From positions 186,001-250,000 of the forward strand of contig WGOC01000017.1 in assembly GCA_016124235.1 (NCBI GenBank): a stretch of DNA of 64,000 bases, in the 5' to 3' direction. Source of the stretch: a bacterium (GTDB lineage Bacteria; Verrucomicrobiota; Verrucomicrobiia; Limisphaerales; RI-55). The notes under the pieces are model-generated. The model saw only the letters and a program-made list of their open reading frames with translations. It was not told where the DNA came from and ran no database searches. Shown here in pieces: positions 17,193-26,731 of the stretch (its first letter is position 1; each line of letters begins with the position of its first letter). A program made the position numbers and the translations under genes.

Positions 17193-18427
17193 GACTTGGG
17201 CGGCAATAGCGGCAATTCAAGTGGAGTGGCGCCGGCGGCGGGTCGCGAAACGAACATCGTTGGAACGATGCCCGTTTCACCTTGATAACGACCTCCCAAA
17301 GTGGCGGCAACTGCTTCCGCACGACGAGCATCCACGACCGCGATGCAACAACCGCCGAACCCACCGCCAGTCATGCGACAACCGAACACGCCGCCGTCCA
17401 AACCAATTTCGCCCGCGATTCTGACCACCAGATCCAACTCCGAGCAACTGACCTCAAAATCGTCGCGCAACGAATCATGGCTGGCGTACATCAACTCGCC
17501 GACTCCGTGCCAGTCACCGCCCTGCACGAGATCGGCCGCCCTTCGCGTTCGTGCAATTTCACCGATCACGTGACGCGCACGTTTCTTGATCGCTTCCGGC
17601 CAGTCGCCGGATTTTTCGTCGAGTTGAGTTGGCGTGGCATTACGCAAACTAGCGATGCCCAAAAGTTGCGCGGCTTCCTCGCATTGCGCGCGGCGCAAGG
17701 GATATTCACTGCTGCCGAGATTGTGGCGAATGTTGGTGTTGATGACGAGAAAGGTCACCGAGTGATCGTGGAGTGGAACCGGTGTCACCTCATGCGATCG
17801 GCAGTCGATCAGCAACAGATTGTTTTCCCGCCCGAACACCGACGCAAACTGATCCATGATACCGCACGGCACGCCAGCGAAGTCGTGTTCCGCTCGCTGA
17901 CACAACAACGCCTTTTCGACCTGGGGTGTTTGCCGTTGATTGGCGAGGTCCAGGATCGTGGCGGTCGCCACTTCCAGAGCGGCACTACTGCTCAAACCGC
18001 CTCCGATGGGCAAATCTGTGTCGATCAGAAGTTGCAGACCGCGCAGGGTTTCGCCGCGTTCGCGGTAACCGTGAATGACGCCCCGTAGATAATTGGACCA
18101 CGCCGGCTGACCGCGCTCGATCGTGCGCTCCAACGGCACGGCCGCATCTTCGCAATTCACTTCGCTGAAGATTTTGATCACCGGTTCAGTAATCGGGCTC
18201 GCGGCCATGATCACATGCCGATCGATCGCCATCGGCATGACCAGGCCGTCGCAATAATCGACGTGCTCACCGATCACATTGATGCGGCCGGGCGCGCATG
18301 CCAGCCAGCTCGGCGCGCAACGGAAACGGCGTGCGAACGCTTCGGCCGCGTCGCGTACCTTGACCGCCAGTGATCGGGCCGCAAGCAAAGCTGGTGCTCC
18401 GACCGAGCCAGTAGACGAGGTTTGCAT
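17189..18427 (-). CDS. galK: galactokinase
   Basis: A 412-residue GHMP kinase phosphorylating galactose to galactose-1-phosphate in the cytoplasm. It has the galactokinase signature GRINVIGEHVDYCDG, the phosphate-binding motif LPIGGGLSSSAALE, and the C-terminal GHMP motif CRMTGGGFGGCCIAVV. It starts at MQTSSTGSVGAPALL, giving a slightly longer N-terminus than E. coli GalK. It is first in the minus-strand run, and its stop overlaps the importer ATPase start by 4 bases, so import and phosphorylation are coupled. The divergent hybrid regulator begins 114 bases away. Confidence 0.96.
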   Translation of the reverse strand: MQTSSTGSVGAPALLAARSLAVKVRDAAEAFARRFRCAPSWLACAPGRINVIGEHVDYCDGLVMPMAIDRHVIMAASPITEPVIKIFSEVNCEDAAVPLERTIERGQPAWSNYLRGVIHGYRERGETLRGLQLLIDTDLPIGGGLSSSAALEVATATILDLANQRQTPQVEKALLCQRAEHDFAGVPCGIMDQFASVFGRENNLLLIDCRSHEVTPVPLHDHSVTFLVINTNIRHNLGSSEYPLRRAQCEEAAQLLGIASLRNATPTQLDEKSGDWPEAIKKRARHVIGEIARTRRAADLVQGGDWHGVGELMYASHDSLRDDFEVSCSELDLVVRIAGEIGLDGGVFGCRMTGGGFGGCCIAVVDARRAEAVAATLGGRYQGETGIVPTMFVSRPAAGATPLELPLLPPKS

Positions 18428-18541
18428 GGATGACTGCGTGGCTATGAGAAACTACGCTACCGGATGCCGACCGCGAGGCAACGAGGATTCCGGTCGAACT
18501 TTGGAGAAATTCAGTCCATCATTTTGGTCGTTCCAATTTCA

Positions 18542-19717
18542 ATGAAACGCGCCGATCGAAAACAACCAAGACAACCCCACGTGGCGCTCCTGGTGGAGAC
18601 TTCTCTCGCTTCCGGCCGGGACATTTTGCGTGGCATCGCCCGCTACGTGCGGGACCACACGCCCTGGTCGCTTTACCACGAGCCGCGCAGCCTAGAGGAC
18701 GCCCTGCCCCCTTGGTTTCAGGACTGGGACGGCGATGGCATCATTGCGCGCGTGCAGACGCCGGCCATGGCACGGTCGATTGCCAAAACCGGAATTCCCA
18801 CCGTCGACGTACTGGGTGTGGTGCCGGATTGCAAGTTTCCGCTCGTGCATGTGGATGACCGGGAGATTGCCCGTCGCGCGGCCGAGCATCTTGTTGAGCG
18901 CGGCTTTCGCCACTTCGCTTTCTTCGGAATCGATCGAGAAAACTGGTCAACCGCTCGAGGCGACGCTTTCCGAGAATTTCTGGCCGATCAGGGGTTTGAT
19001 ACCGCGACATTTCAAGTGCCTCGCCACGAGCCCGCCGGCGAATCGTGGGAAACCCAACAGGACACCCTGGCCAGCTGGATTGGCACCCTGGCCAAGCCGG
19101 TCGGCGTGATGGTTTGCAGCGATCAACGGGGCCTCCAATTTCTCGACGCCTGTCGGCGCGCCGGCGTCACGGTACCCGACGAGGTCGCCGTCATCGGCGT
19201 CGACAACGACGAACCCTTGTGTGACGTCAGCAACCCGCCTTTGACAAGCATCTGGCCCGGCCACGTGCAGGTTGGTTATCAAGCGGCGGCATTGCTCCAG
19301 GAACTCATGCGCGGCCGATCAGCTCCGAAGAAGTCCATTCTGGTACCGCCTCGGGAAATCATCACCCGACGATCAACCGAAGTACTCGCTGTCGATGATC
19401 GTGCTGTCGCCGCCGCTTTGCGAATTGTGCGCGAACACGCCTGCGACCGGATTCGCGTCGACGACATTGCCACTCAGGTTGGCGTTTCGCGAAGCGTGCT
19501 CCAAAGACGTTTTCGAACGGTGCTAGGACGTACGCTCCACGAAGAACTGGTCAATCAACGAATCAAGCGCGCGCAGCAGTTATTGATCGATTCCGATCTG
19601 CCGCTGCTCGATGTCGCCGAGCGGGCCGGATTTGAACATCAGGAATACATGGGCGCGGTTTTCAAATCCCGAATGGGCATCACGCCGGCCCAATTCCGGA
19701 AGAACGGTCGCGGCTGA
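18542..19717 (+). CDS. XylR-type LacI/AraC hybrid transcription regulator
   Basis: A 391-residue protein from the ATG at 18542 (MKRADRKQ); the track start at 18464 lies in the promoter region. Residues 15-280 form a LacI/ribose-binding type sensor (VALLVETSLASGRDILRG, with a VIGVDNDEPLCDVSNPPLTSI tail). The final 100 residues are an AraC-type double helix-turn-helix (RVDDIATQVGVSRSVLQRRF, then LPLLDVAERAGFEHQEYM). This is the architecture of XylR and of many Verrucomicrobia and Planctomycetes sugar regulators that activate adjacent catabolic genes on sugar binding. It is divergent from galK, so it probably controls the galK-importer-galT run. The effector is inferred to be galactose or a related sugar. 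Confidence 0.9.
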   Translation: MKRADRKQPRQPHVALLVETSLASGRDILRGIARYVRDHTPWSLYHEPRSLEDALPPWFQDWDGDGIIARVQTPAMARSIAKTGIPTVDVLGVVPDCKFPLVHVDDREIARRAAEHLVERGFRHFAFFGIDRENWSTARGDAFREFLADQGFDTATFQVPRHEPAGESWETQQDTLASWIGTLAKPVGVMVCSDQRGLQFLDACRRAGVTVPDEVAVIGVDNDEPLCDVSNPPLTSIWPGHVQVGYQAAALLQELMRGRSAPKKSILVPPREIITRRSTEVLAVDDRAVAAALRIVREHACDRIRVDDIATQVGVSRSVLQRRFRTVLGRTLHEELVNQRIKRAQQLLIDSDLPLLDVAERAGFEHQEYMGAVFKSRMGITPAQFRKNGRG

Positions 19718-19768
19718 GTAATCAGTTAGTACCTGGTTTGTAGAGATGAAAGCGAGCAACGGAGCGGC

Positions 19769-21481
19769 CTACGATCGACTTTCGACATAGGATTGGTAGT
19801 TGGGCTGCCAGCACCATTCGCGGACACGTCTCTGCAATTCATCATCGCTGAGATCCTTGCCGACGCCTTGTTCGCGGGCCGCCCGTGCCACGCGGAAGGC
19901 CACGTGCAGACTGACCTCCCGCAAGTTCGCGACACTGGGAAACAACGCCTTTTCCGCGGCGTGCTTTTCGTAAGTCAGTTCGGCCAGCGCATCGGCCGCC
20001 GCGAGGAAAAGCGCATCCACCACGCGACGAGCTTCGCTGATCAACAAACCGAGACCGATGCCCGGAAAGACAAAGACGTTGTTGCACTGACCGATCACAT
20101 AACGATGCCCGTTAAACTCCACTGGTTCGAAGGGCGAACCGGTGGCAACCAACGCCTGCCCATTGGAATGAATAATCGCTTCAGAAGGTGTGCACTCCGT
20201 GTTGCTGGTTGGATTGCTGAGCGGAAAGATCATGGGTCGCGGACAGCCGGCGGCCATATGCTGAATCACTTCCGGGGTGAACACGCCGGGTTGGCCGGAG
20301 GTGCCAATCAGAATCGTCGGGTGCCAGGCTTTCACGGCGTCAAGCAGGGTCATCGACGCACTGTTTGCCATGCCCATCGCTTGCGCGTCTTCTTCACTGA
20401 GTGCGAACGCTGCCTTGTGCGGATCTTCGTTGGCGCGGCCCGCGCGGAGAACACCACTCGAATCGAGAAAGACGAACTGACGGCGGATGGCCTCGTCCGG
20501 GACGCCGTCGTGTTCAAGCGCCGCGCGGATGAGCCGGCCAATCCCGACGCCAGCACCGCCCGAACCGACAAACAACATGCGCTGGTCGCGCAAAGATTTT
20601 CCCGTGTGCCGGAGGCCGGTCAAGATTCCCGCAAGGGTCACGGCCGCGGTGCCCTGAATATCGTCGTTGAAGCTGGGCAACACATCGACGTAACGCTCGA
20701 GCAGGCGGAATGCGTTTCCCTTTTTAAAATCTTCCCACTGTAAAACCGCGCGCGGAAACACCGTCTTGACCGCCTGCACAAATTCTTTCACGAACGAGTC
20801 GTATTCCGGTCCCCGCAATCGTCGGGCGCGATGGCCGAGATAGAACGGATCCTCCAACAGCGCGGCGTTGTCCGTGCCGACATCCAGGCTGACCGGCAGG
20901 CAATGCGACGGATGAATCCCCGCGCCGGCCGTGTAGAGAATCAGCTTGCCCACCGGGATCGCCATGCCACCCACACCCTGGTCACCGAGCCCGAGGATTC
21001 GTTCATTGTCGGTAACCACGATGAGGCGAATATCGCGGTCAGACAGATTCTCCAGGCGGCGGGCGATTTGCCCGCGATCCGCCGGCGAAATAAACAACCC
21101 ATGTGGCCGGCGGAAAATGTGACTGAAGCGCTGGCAGGCGAGCCCGACCGTGGGCGTGTAAATAATCGGCGCCAGCTTCTCGAGATGATCGAGCAACACG
21201 CGGTGGAAAAGTGTTTCGTTGCGATTCAACAACGCAATCAGGCCGACGTATTGTTCCAGCGGATCGGGCTTCGCGTTGAGGTGCTCCATTTCCACGGCCA
21301 CTTGTTGATCGATGCTGAACACGGCGGGCGGCAGCAACCCTTCCACGCCAAAAGCCGTACGTTCCTCAAGTGTGAAAGCGGAATCCTTGTTGTATCTCGG
21401 GTTTTCCAGCAACGCGGCGCCAGTGGGAATTGGTTTCTTCATTTTAGCGGCAATGTTTGGCCAGTCGGCTGGCCCATCCAT
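19769..21481 (-). CDS. maeA: NAD-dependent malic enzyme
   Basis: A protein of 570 residues (or 557 from the internal MKKPIPTG start at 21442), the size of SfcA/MaeA-type malic enzymes. It decarboxylates malate to pyruvate with NAD reduction. Motifs: FTLEERTAFGVEGLLPP, the catalytic Tyr region IIYTPTVGLACQ, VVTDNERILGLGDQGVGGM with the acidic metal ligands in VLQWEDFKKGNAF and FNDDIQGTAAV, and the nucleotide-binding GSGGAGVGIG. It stands alone, convergent with the XylR-type regulator. It may supply pyruvate or NADH during growth on organic acids. NAD preference is inferred from family length and motifs only. Confidence 0.95.
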   Translation of the reverse strand: MDGPADWPNIAAKMKKPIPTGAALLENPRYNKDSAFTLEERTAFGVEGLLPPAVFSIDQQVAVEMEHLNAKPDPLEQYVGLIALLNRNETLFHRVLLDHLEKLAPIIYTPTVGLACQRFSHIFRRPHGLFISPADRGQIARRLENLSDRDIRLIVVTDNERILGLGDQGVGGMAIPVGKLILYTAGAGIHPSHCLPVSLDVGTDNAALLEDPFYLGHRARRLRGPEYDSFVKEFVQAVKTVFPRAVLQWEDFKKGNAFRLLERYVDVLPSFNDDIQGTAAVTLAGILTGLRHTGKSLRDQRMLFVGSGGAGVGIGRLIRAALEHDGVPDEAIRRQFVFLDSSGVLRAGRANEDPHKAAFALSEEDAQAMGMANSASMTLLDAVKAWHPTILIGTSGQPGVFTPEVIQHMAAGCPRPMIFPLSNPTSNTECTPSEAIIHSNGQALVATGSPFEPVEFNGHRYVIGQCNNVFVFPGIGLGLLISEARRVVDALFLAAADALAELTYEKHAAEKALFPSVANLREVSLHVAFRVARAAREQGVGKDLSDDELQRRVREWCWQPNYQSYVESRS

Positions 21482-21871
21482 ATTCTTCGGTTCCGGCGAT
21501 TCACGACGAGTATGCTAACGCAACGAACCTTCGCCTGCGATTCGCTCCATTATTCAGGGTCATGAAAATTACCCTCGTCGGAGATAGGAATACCGATTCA
21601 GCCAAAACTTGCCCACCGCTATTTGGCGATGGTCAACCCAACTCTGCTCCAATGGACGATTTGCCAGCGAAAGGCGAAGGAACGTTCTCAATAGGTTCGC
21701 CGCTTTTTGATCATTGAATCTCCTGCGCGCAGCGAAAAGCAGTCGGGAAACGCGGCCAATTTTCAGCTGGCTCTATCACAAAGATGCGGTCGGGAATATT
21801 TTTGAGTTTTCCCGTTAATCTGGCGGTGGTCTACTCCCGTGCTTTCCGAACCCGAGCATATCGGTCGTCAA
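21482..21871. other. intergenic stretch, divergent promoters expected
   Basis: About 390 bases separate the divergently transcribed malic enzyme and PQQ sugar dehydrogenase genes. Short ORFs here (for example 21457-21717) have no domain and no convincing start. I see no clear repeat, RNA gene or operator palindrome. Promoters for both flanking genes must lie here, but no consensus can be assigned with confidence. Confidence 0.4.
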
Positions 21872-23239
21872 ATGAAATTGTCTTACCTATCCGCCATCGT
21901 TCTGGTCGCCGTCGCCATTCCCTCGTCAAACGCCTTCGCCAAGGATGCTGAACCACTCCAACCAACCAACCTCGCGACGCGCAGGATTGCCGCGCTTGAT
22001 GCCGGCGAACTAACGCCCAAAGCTTCGATTTTGAACGCCGCAAAATCGGTCAAGTTGCCCCGCGGTTTCAAATACGAACCGCTCGTGGTCGGCGACATTC
22101 CGGAACCGCTTGATCTGGAATTTTGTCCCGATGGCCGACTGTGGTTTACGGGTCGGCGGGGCCAAATTTGGGCTTATGATTTCCAAACGGAGAAGCACGA
22201 ACTGGTGACCCAAGTGACCGTGGGCTGGCAACCGCCACCCGACAACGCAACCAATGAACGCGGGCTCCATGGCATCGAGTTCGACCCGGACTATCTAAAG
22301 AATGGTTACATCTACGTGCATTACGCGCCGCCTCCAGTCGACGGGCATTATACGAACCGCGTTTCACGCTTTACGGTGGACCACCCGCAGCGCGCGACCG
22401 GTTTGAAACCTGGCAGCGAAAAGGTGTATCTGGAGATCCCATCGCCTCGCGGTTTTCACCAGGGCGGCGCCATCGAATACAATCCCAGGGACGGCAAATT
22501 GTACATCAGTGCCGGCGACAACAACATCTCGGGTGAGACAAAAGATTTTTGGAATGATCCCAATAACCCGCCGCAGCGCCTCGACAGTTTGCTCGGCAAA
22601 ATTCTGCGATTGAACCTCGACGGCTCGATTCCGGCCGATGACCCCTTTGCGAACAAGTCCGGTGCTCGCGGCGAAATTTACACCTACGGCCATCGCAATC
22701 CGTACAGCATGAACTTCGATCCCGAGACGGGCACCGTTTATGTGGGTGAAGTGGGTTACGATCTCAAGGATTCCTACGAAGAGGTGAACAAACTCCAGTC
22801 AGGGGGCAATTACGGCTGGCCCCGGTTGAACGGCCCGCACAAACCAATCTTCCCGGAACCGGCGAATCCTTATCCGATTGGTGAAACGATCGATCCATTC
22901 ATCACCTATGATCACTCGGGCGGTGGTGCCAATGCCACCAGCGGCCCGGTTTATCGTGTGATGAAAACCGGCACACCGTTTCCCGAAGCGTATCGCGGCG
23001 GCATGTTTTACGCCGACTTTTCGCGCAAATGGATCCGCTTCGCTCAAATCGATCCGTCCACACAACAGGTCGCACGCACCCGGAGCTTCGCGTTCGGATT
23101 GACGACCGGCGTTTTGTCGATGCACGAGGGACCGGACGGCGGTCTTTACTTTGTCGAGTACGGTGGATGGTTTACGCCGTCTCCCAAGGACAAGCTGGCG
23201 AGAATCGTGTACGCGCCGGATGAAGTGGCGGAGAAATAG
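21872..23239 (+). CDS. PQQ-dependent soluble sugar dehydrogenase
   Basis: A 455-residue secreted protein starting at MKLSYLSAIVLVAVAIP; the track start at 21839 adds 11 residues before the signal peptide. It is a six-bladed propeller of the glucose/sorbosone dehydrogenase family. Motifs: FCPDGRLWFTGRRGQIW, GLHGIEFDPDYLKNGYIYV with the catalytic-region His, KLYISAGDNN, and YTYGHRNPYSMNFDPETG with the PQQ/calcium-site residues. Such enzymes oxidise aldoses to lactones in the periplasm. It is not in an operon with its neighbours. Loss of PQQ binding in some homologues means activity needs testing. Confidence 0.88.
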   Translation: MKLSYLSAIVLVAVAIPSSNAFAKDAEPLQPTNLATRRIAALDAGELTPKASILNAAKSVKLPRGFKYEPLVVGDIPEPLDLEFCPDGRLWFTGRRGQIWAYDFQTEKHELVTQVTVGWQPPPDNATNERGLHGIEFDPDYLKNGYIYVHYAPPPVDGHYTNRVSRFTVDHPQRATGLKPGSEKVYLEIPSPRGFHQGGAIEYNPRDGKLYISAGDNNISGETKDFWNDPNNPPQRLDSLLGKILRLNLDGSIPADDPFANKSGARGEIYTYGHRNPYSMNFDPETGTVYVGEVGYDLKDSYEEVNKLQSGGNYGWPRLNGPHKPIFPEPANPYPIGETIDPFITYDHSGGGANATSGPVYRVMKTGTPFPEAYRGGMFYADFSRKWIRFAQIDPSTQQVARTRSFAFGLTTGVLSMHEGPDGGLYFVEYGGWFTPSPKDKLARIVYAPDEVAEK

Positions 23240-23281
23240 TTAACACTGGCTGGTCAACAGTACGGCATTTGCCTGTCAGCG

Positions 23282-23563
23282 ATGTTTCGCAAAGACCTCA
23301 TCCCCTTGCTGAGCGGAAATCCGCTGACGATTCGAGAGATCGCCCAGCGGTTGCGTACCAAACCAAGCGAAGCGGAAGACGATCTGGTCCACCTCGCCAA
23401 ATCGTTGGTGCACGGTGAATGGCATTTGAGCGTAACACCAGCTGCCTGTCGGAAATGCGGTTTTGAGTTTGGAACGGACAAACTGCACAAGCCATCAAAG
23501 TGCCCGAAATGTCACGCGACCTGGTTGAGCGAACCAGTGATTGAAATCGTGCCGCGCGGCTGA
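23282..23563 (+). CDS. HTH and zinc-ribbon regulator-like protein
   Basis: A 93-residue protein. The N-terminal half is a winged-helix-like segment (LTIREIAQRLRTKPSEAEDD LVHLAKSL). The C-terminal half is a zinc ribbon with two Cys pairs, CRKCGF and CPKCHATWL. This layout is known from small predicted transcriptional regulators of archaea and bacteria. It starts 42 bases after the PQQ dehydrogenase and could be co-transcribed, although no functional link is obvious. The target is unknown. Confidence 0.7.
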   Translation: MFRKDLIPLLSGNPLTIREIAQRLRTKPSEAEDDLVHLAKSLVHGEWHLSVTPAACRKCGFEFGTDKLHKPSKCPKCHATWLSEPVIEIVPRG

Positions 23564-23705
23564 TCCAGAACGAACCACGTTTTGTGACCCGTGATTCAAG
23601 GACCTGGCTTCGGCCGATCCGAAGTGAAGCTACTGAGAGAACCGGGAGTTCCGGAGAGATTAAAGATGCTTCGGTTCCGTTGACGTAAAACGACAGACAA
23701 TCGGT

Positions 23706-24479
23706 CTACGAATTGCCGACCAACTTGTCCAAGGCATCCCGGTGCGTTCGGCTCATCGTGAGCCGCGTGCCGTCCTTGAGGATCACCGCCTGGTCACCGT
23801 GAAAGAGCGGTTGCAGCTCACGCACCGTGCGCGGATGCACGATCACCGACCGGCTGATCCGAACGAAGCCGGCACCGGAGAGTCGTTGCTCGATGGAGCT
23901 CATCGTTTCGCGCATCAAATGCTCCACTTTGCCGACGTGTAACTTCACGTAGTTGTCGGCCGCCTCCACCCAATCGATGTCGGCGGTGTTCACAAACAAA
24001 ATGCGCCCGCTCGACTTCACGGCGATGCGATCCGGAGCAGTCGCCGGTGCGGGACGTTTCATACCGGCGAGCAGAGCGGAAATCTGATCCTGTAAATGCG
24101 TCTGTTCATTGGGAGCGGCGAGCAACTGGCGCGCGCGATCCAATGCCTTTTGAAGGCGTTCGCGATCGAAGGGTTTCAGCAGATAGTCCAGCGCGTGAAC
24201 TTCAAATGCCTTCAACGCGAATTGATCGTGCGCGGTCACAAAAACAACGGCGGGCCGCGCGTCGGCCGGTAATTCGGCCAGTACGCCGAAACCATCCAGT
24301 TCCGGCATCTGCACATCGAGGAATACGAGATCGGGACTGGTCTCCGCGATGCGGTCAAGCGCAGTGCGTCCATCGCCGGCTTCCCCGACGACCTCAATGT
24401 CGGCCTCCTTGGCGAGCAGGCTTTTCATCTTCCCGCGCGCCAGCGGTTCATCATCGACGATCAATACACGCAAAGGCAT
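23706..24479 (-). CDS. LytTR-family response regulator
   Basis: A 257-residue regulator. Residues 1-120 are a receiver domain (VLIVDDEPLARGKMKSLL, phospho-acceptor Asp in LVFLDVQMPELDGFG, conserved Lys in YLLKPFDRERL). Residues 155-255 are a LytTR DNA-binding domain (DIDWVEAADNYVKLHV, FVRISRSVIVHPRTVREL). It lies 10 bases after the sensor kinase stop, forming a LytS/LytR (AlgZ/AlgR)-type pair. Targets are unknown; such systems often control cell envelope or export functions. Confidence 0.93.
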   Translation of the reverse strand: MPLRVLIVDDEPLARGKMKSLLAKEADIEVVGEAGDGRTALDRIAETSPDLVFLDVQMPELDGFGVLAELPADARPAVVFVTAHDQFALKAFEVHALDYLLKPFDRERLQKALDRARQLLAAPNEQTHLQDQISALLAGMKRPAPATAPDRIAVKSSGRILFVNTADIDWVEAADNYVKLHVGKVEHLMRETMSSIEQRLSGAGFVRISRSVIVHPRTVRELQPLFHGDQAVILKDGTRLTMSRTHRDALDKLVGNS

Positions 24480-24489
24480 GGCGCAAGTG

Positions 24490-25599
24490 TTAGCCGGTTG
24501 ACGGGTTCACTGCAATGCTGCGACACGGCAACGTGATGGCCGCGCGAAACCCACCGCCGTCCGCCGACCCCAAATTGAATGTCTGCCCGTCGCCATAAAG
24601 CTGGCGAAGGCGATTCCGGGTATTGGTCAGCCCAACCCCTTCCTTCCACTCGCCGGCGGGAGCGCCGTTGCCGGTATCGCGCACTTCCAAAAGCAAATCG
24701 TCGCGCTCGCGTCGGGAACTGATGGTCACTCGCCCGGCCCGCGCATGGGGCTCAATCCCGTGCTGGATCGCATTTTCCACGAGCGGTTGCAGCACGAGAT
24801 TGGGTACGAGCAGGTCCGTCGTGTCGGGCGCGATGTTCAATTCAATCTTTAAACGATCGCCGAAGCGAGTTTCCTCAATTTCCAGATAACGCTTCAGAAA
24901 ATCAATTTCCTCCTGCAGCGGCACTTCCTGTTGCTCGGTCGATTCGAGCGCGTGGCGAAGCAACTCGCTCAACCGCGTGATCATGCGATCGGCCGCGTCG
25001 ACATCCTGATGCATCAACGCCGAGATGGCGTGCAGCGTGTTGAACAGAAAATGCGGATTGAGTTGCATCTGAAGCGCCTGTAACCGGGCCTCCACCAGAC
25101 GCTTTTCCAGTTCGGCCGTCCGCGTCACACGTTCCTGAAATTTACGGTAAAATTCCAGCGCGTGTGCGACGCTGAGGATCACCCAGTAGATCAACAAGTT
25201 GAAATGCCAGGTCTTGCCCAACAGCACTTTGAACGCTTCAACGTAGGTGGTCCCCAATCCCGCCACGCCCGGTTGCCACAACGCGACGAAACTCCGCAAG
25301 GCGACGAACAAGATCGAGAACACGATACTCGTCATGAAGTGGATCGCAAAACGCGCTCCCCAGTCGGGTCCGTCGAGTCCAAAGCGCCGCGCCTGGCGAA
25401 GGGGAATGAACGACAGCAGCGCGAAGACATACCAGTCGGCAAGCGAATGACTGAGCGCCAGCTTCCAGGAAATTGCCGAACCCGTCTGCGAACTGCTGAT
25501 GAACAACTGTCCGGCAAACGAAAGACCAATGAGCGTCCACAACCCGAAGATCAGGATGAAGGCAATCCAGCGTTTTGAAAGGGCGGTTGGCGCGGCCAT
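24490..25599 (-). CDS. LytS-like sensor histidine kinase
   Basis: A 369-residue membrane kinase. Four hydrophobic helices occupy residues 10-150. A short coiled region follows, then the His_kinase domain with the phosphorylated His in LQMQLNPHFLFNTLHAISA. The ATPase part carries the N box in LVENAIQHGIEPHA and a G box in VRDTGNGAP, with GVGLTNTRNRL. It phosphorylates the adjacent LytTR regulator. The signal is unknown; the sensor is just the membrane bundle without PAS or GAF domains. Confidence 0.93.
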   Translation of the reverse strand: MAAPTALSKRWIAFILIFGLWTLIGLSFAGQLFISSSQTGSAISWKLALSHSLADWYVFALLSFIPLRQARRFGLDGPDWGARFAIHFMTSIVFSILFVALRSFVALWQPGVAGLGTTYVEAFKVLLGKTWHFNLLIYWVILSVAHALEFYRKFQERVTRTAELEKRLVEARLQALQMQLNPHFLFNTLHAISALMHQDVDAADRMITRLSELLRHALESTEQQEVPLQEEIDFLKRYLEIEETRFGDRLKIELNIAPDTTDLLVPNLVLQPLVENAIQHGIEPHARAGRVTISSRRERDDLLLEVRDTGNGAPAGEWKEGVGLTNTRNRLRQLYGDGQTFNLGSADGGGFRAAITLPCRSIAVNPSTG

Positions 25600-25914
25600 G
25601 AACGGATCGGACGCAAGCTAACCAGACGGCCTGACGGGCGTCCAGCCGGAGCCCGCAAATCGTGTGTCACCGTGACTCAGGGCCGTGTCATTGTTTAACC
25701 AATCAGGTTCACACCCGTTGGCCGAAAGCCCCGATTTACAAGGACTTTTCGCCGCGATCCGGTGTGCATCGCTTATGCTAAATAGAAGGCGTCAATGAAT
25801 TCGCTCGGTGGCGGGCGTTAGAAATTTCCCGGCCGAGCGAACGCCGAGCATGGGATCTCGCGGACAGCCCATGTGAGGAAACCTAGAGTCCGCGCGCAAA
25901 AGAAAGAATTGATT
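25600..25914. other. intergenic stretch upstream of hsp20
   Basis: About 315 bases lie between the divergently transcribed kinase and hsp20 genes. I looked for a CIRCE inverted repeat and a sigma-32 promoter and found neither. A tatgctaaat stretch near 25773 might be a -10-like sequence but has no convincing -35 partner. No ORF or RNA gene is supported. Confidence 0.35.
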
Positions 25915-26370
25915 ATGAACGCATTGACTCGATGGGATCCGTTCAAGGAATTGGATGAACTGCACAACCGTTTAACCCGCGTGCTGGGAGGTCGGACGAC
26001 CCGCACCAATGGCGACTCGAAAGAGCAGATTACCGTTGCCGAATGGGAGCCCCTGGTCGACATCAGCGAGGATGACAACACCTATCTGATCAAGGCTGAG
26101 TTGCCCGAGATCCACAAGGAAGACGTCAAGGTTCGTCTGGAAAATGGCGTCCTGAACATCAGCGGCGAACGTCGTTGGGAGAAGGAGGAGGGCAATCGCA
26201 AATATCACCGGGTGGAACGCGCCTACGGCAGCTTTGTCCGGAGCTTCACGATGCCCGATGACGCAGACCCGGACAAGGTCAAGGCCGAGTTCAAAGACGG
26301 CGTTCTGCGTGTCATCATCAACAAGAGCGAGAAGGCGAAAGCGCGGGCAATCGAAGTAAAAGTCGGATAA
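25915..26370 (+). CDS. Hsp20/alpha-crystallin small heat shock protein
   Basis: A 151-residue cytoplasmic chaperone starting at MNALTRWDPFKELDEL (25915); the upstream in-frame codons are not conserved-looking. The alpha-crystallin domain runs from WEPLVDISEDDNTYLIKAEL to GVLRVIIN, with the conserved A/G-x-x-x-G-V-L motif as FKDGVLRV. It binds unfolding proteins to prevent aggregation. It is a single gene followed by a strong intrinsic terminator. The final IEVKVG is the usual IxV-like tail. Confidence 0.95.
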   Translation: MNALTRWDPFKELDELHNRLTRVLGGRTTRTNGDSKEQITVAEWEPLVDISEDDNTYLIKAELPEIHKEDVKVRLENGVLNISGERRWEKEEGNRKYHRVERAYGSFVRSFTMPDDADPDKVKAEFKDGVLRVIINKSEKAKARAIEVKVG

Positions 26371-26387
26371 CAAAACACAGCACCAGG

Positions 26388-26422
26388 AACCCGGCGCCGC
26401 CATGAACGACGCCGGGTTTTTC
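26388..26422 (+). terminator. intrinsic terminator after hsp20
   Basis: A GC-rich inverted repeat, aacccggcg ... cgccgggttttt, with a loop of about 12 bases and a run of Ts, begins 18 bases after the hsp20 stop codon. It is the clearest rho-independent terminator in the window. Confidence 0.8.
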
Positions 26423-26518
26423 CGTACTCGCTTCAGCGATGGCACATCGGATCGAGCGTAACGCTCGGTTTATCATTTCCACTTGTCGCCCGGAAACATT
26501 TCGGCAACCTCGGCGGCG

Positions 26519-26731
26519 ATGAGTCCCACGGAAGCGATTGGCGAATTGCGGAGCCGCAGCAACGAGATTGCGAAGTGCGTCACCGCGATGCATCCCACTT
26601 TGAAACACCTCGGCAATCCCGCGACGCAAGGAGAGATCGTGCGCGCGTTGTTCGAATTAACGAAGCAGGTCGAGGTCGTGAAGAAGCAACTGTTGAAGCT
26701 CGAGAAACAGGACAACTCAACGCTGCTTTGA
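26519..26731 (+). CDS. small hypothetical coiled-coil protein
   Basis: A 70-residue ORF beginning ATG at 26519 (MSPTEAIGELRSRS). The track start at 26483 is a TTG with a weaker leader. The C-terminal half (FELTKQVEVVKKQLLKLEKQ) has a clear heptad-like coiled coil. There is no recognised family. It ends convergently, overlapping the last 15 bases of the triterpene cyclase gene. The coding case rests on composition alone. Confidence 0.4.
   Translation: MSPTEAIGELRSRSNEIAKCVTAMHPTLKHLGNPATQGEIVRALFELTKQVEVVKKQLLKLEKQDNSTLL

Noticed and set aside
25600-25914. CIRCE or sigma-32 element ahead of hsp20
   Set aside because: No TTAGCACTC inverted repeat or matching promoter was found.
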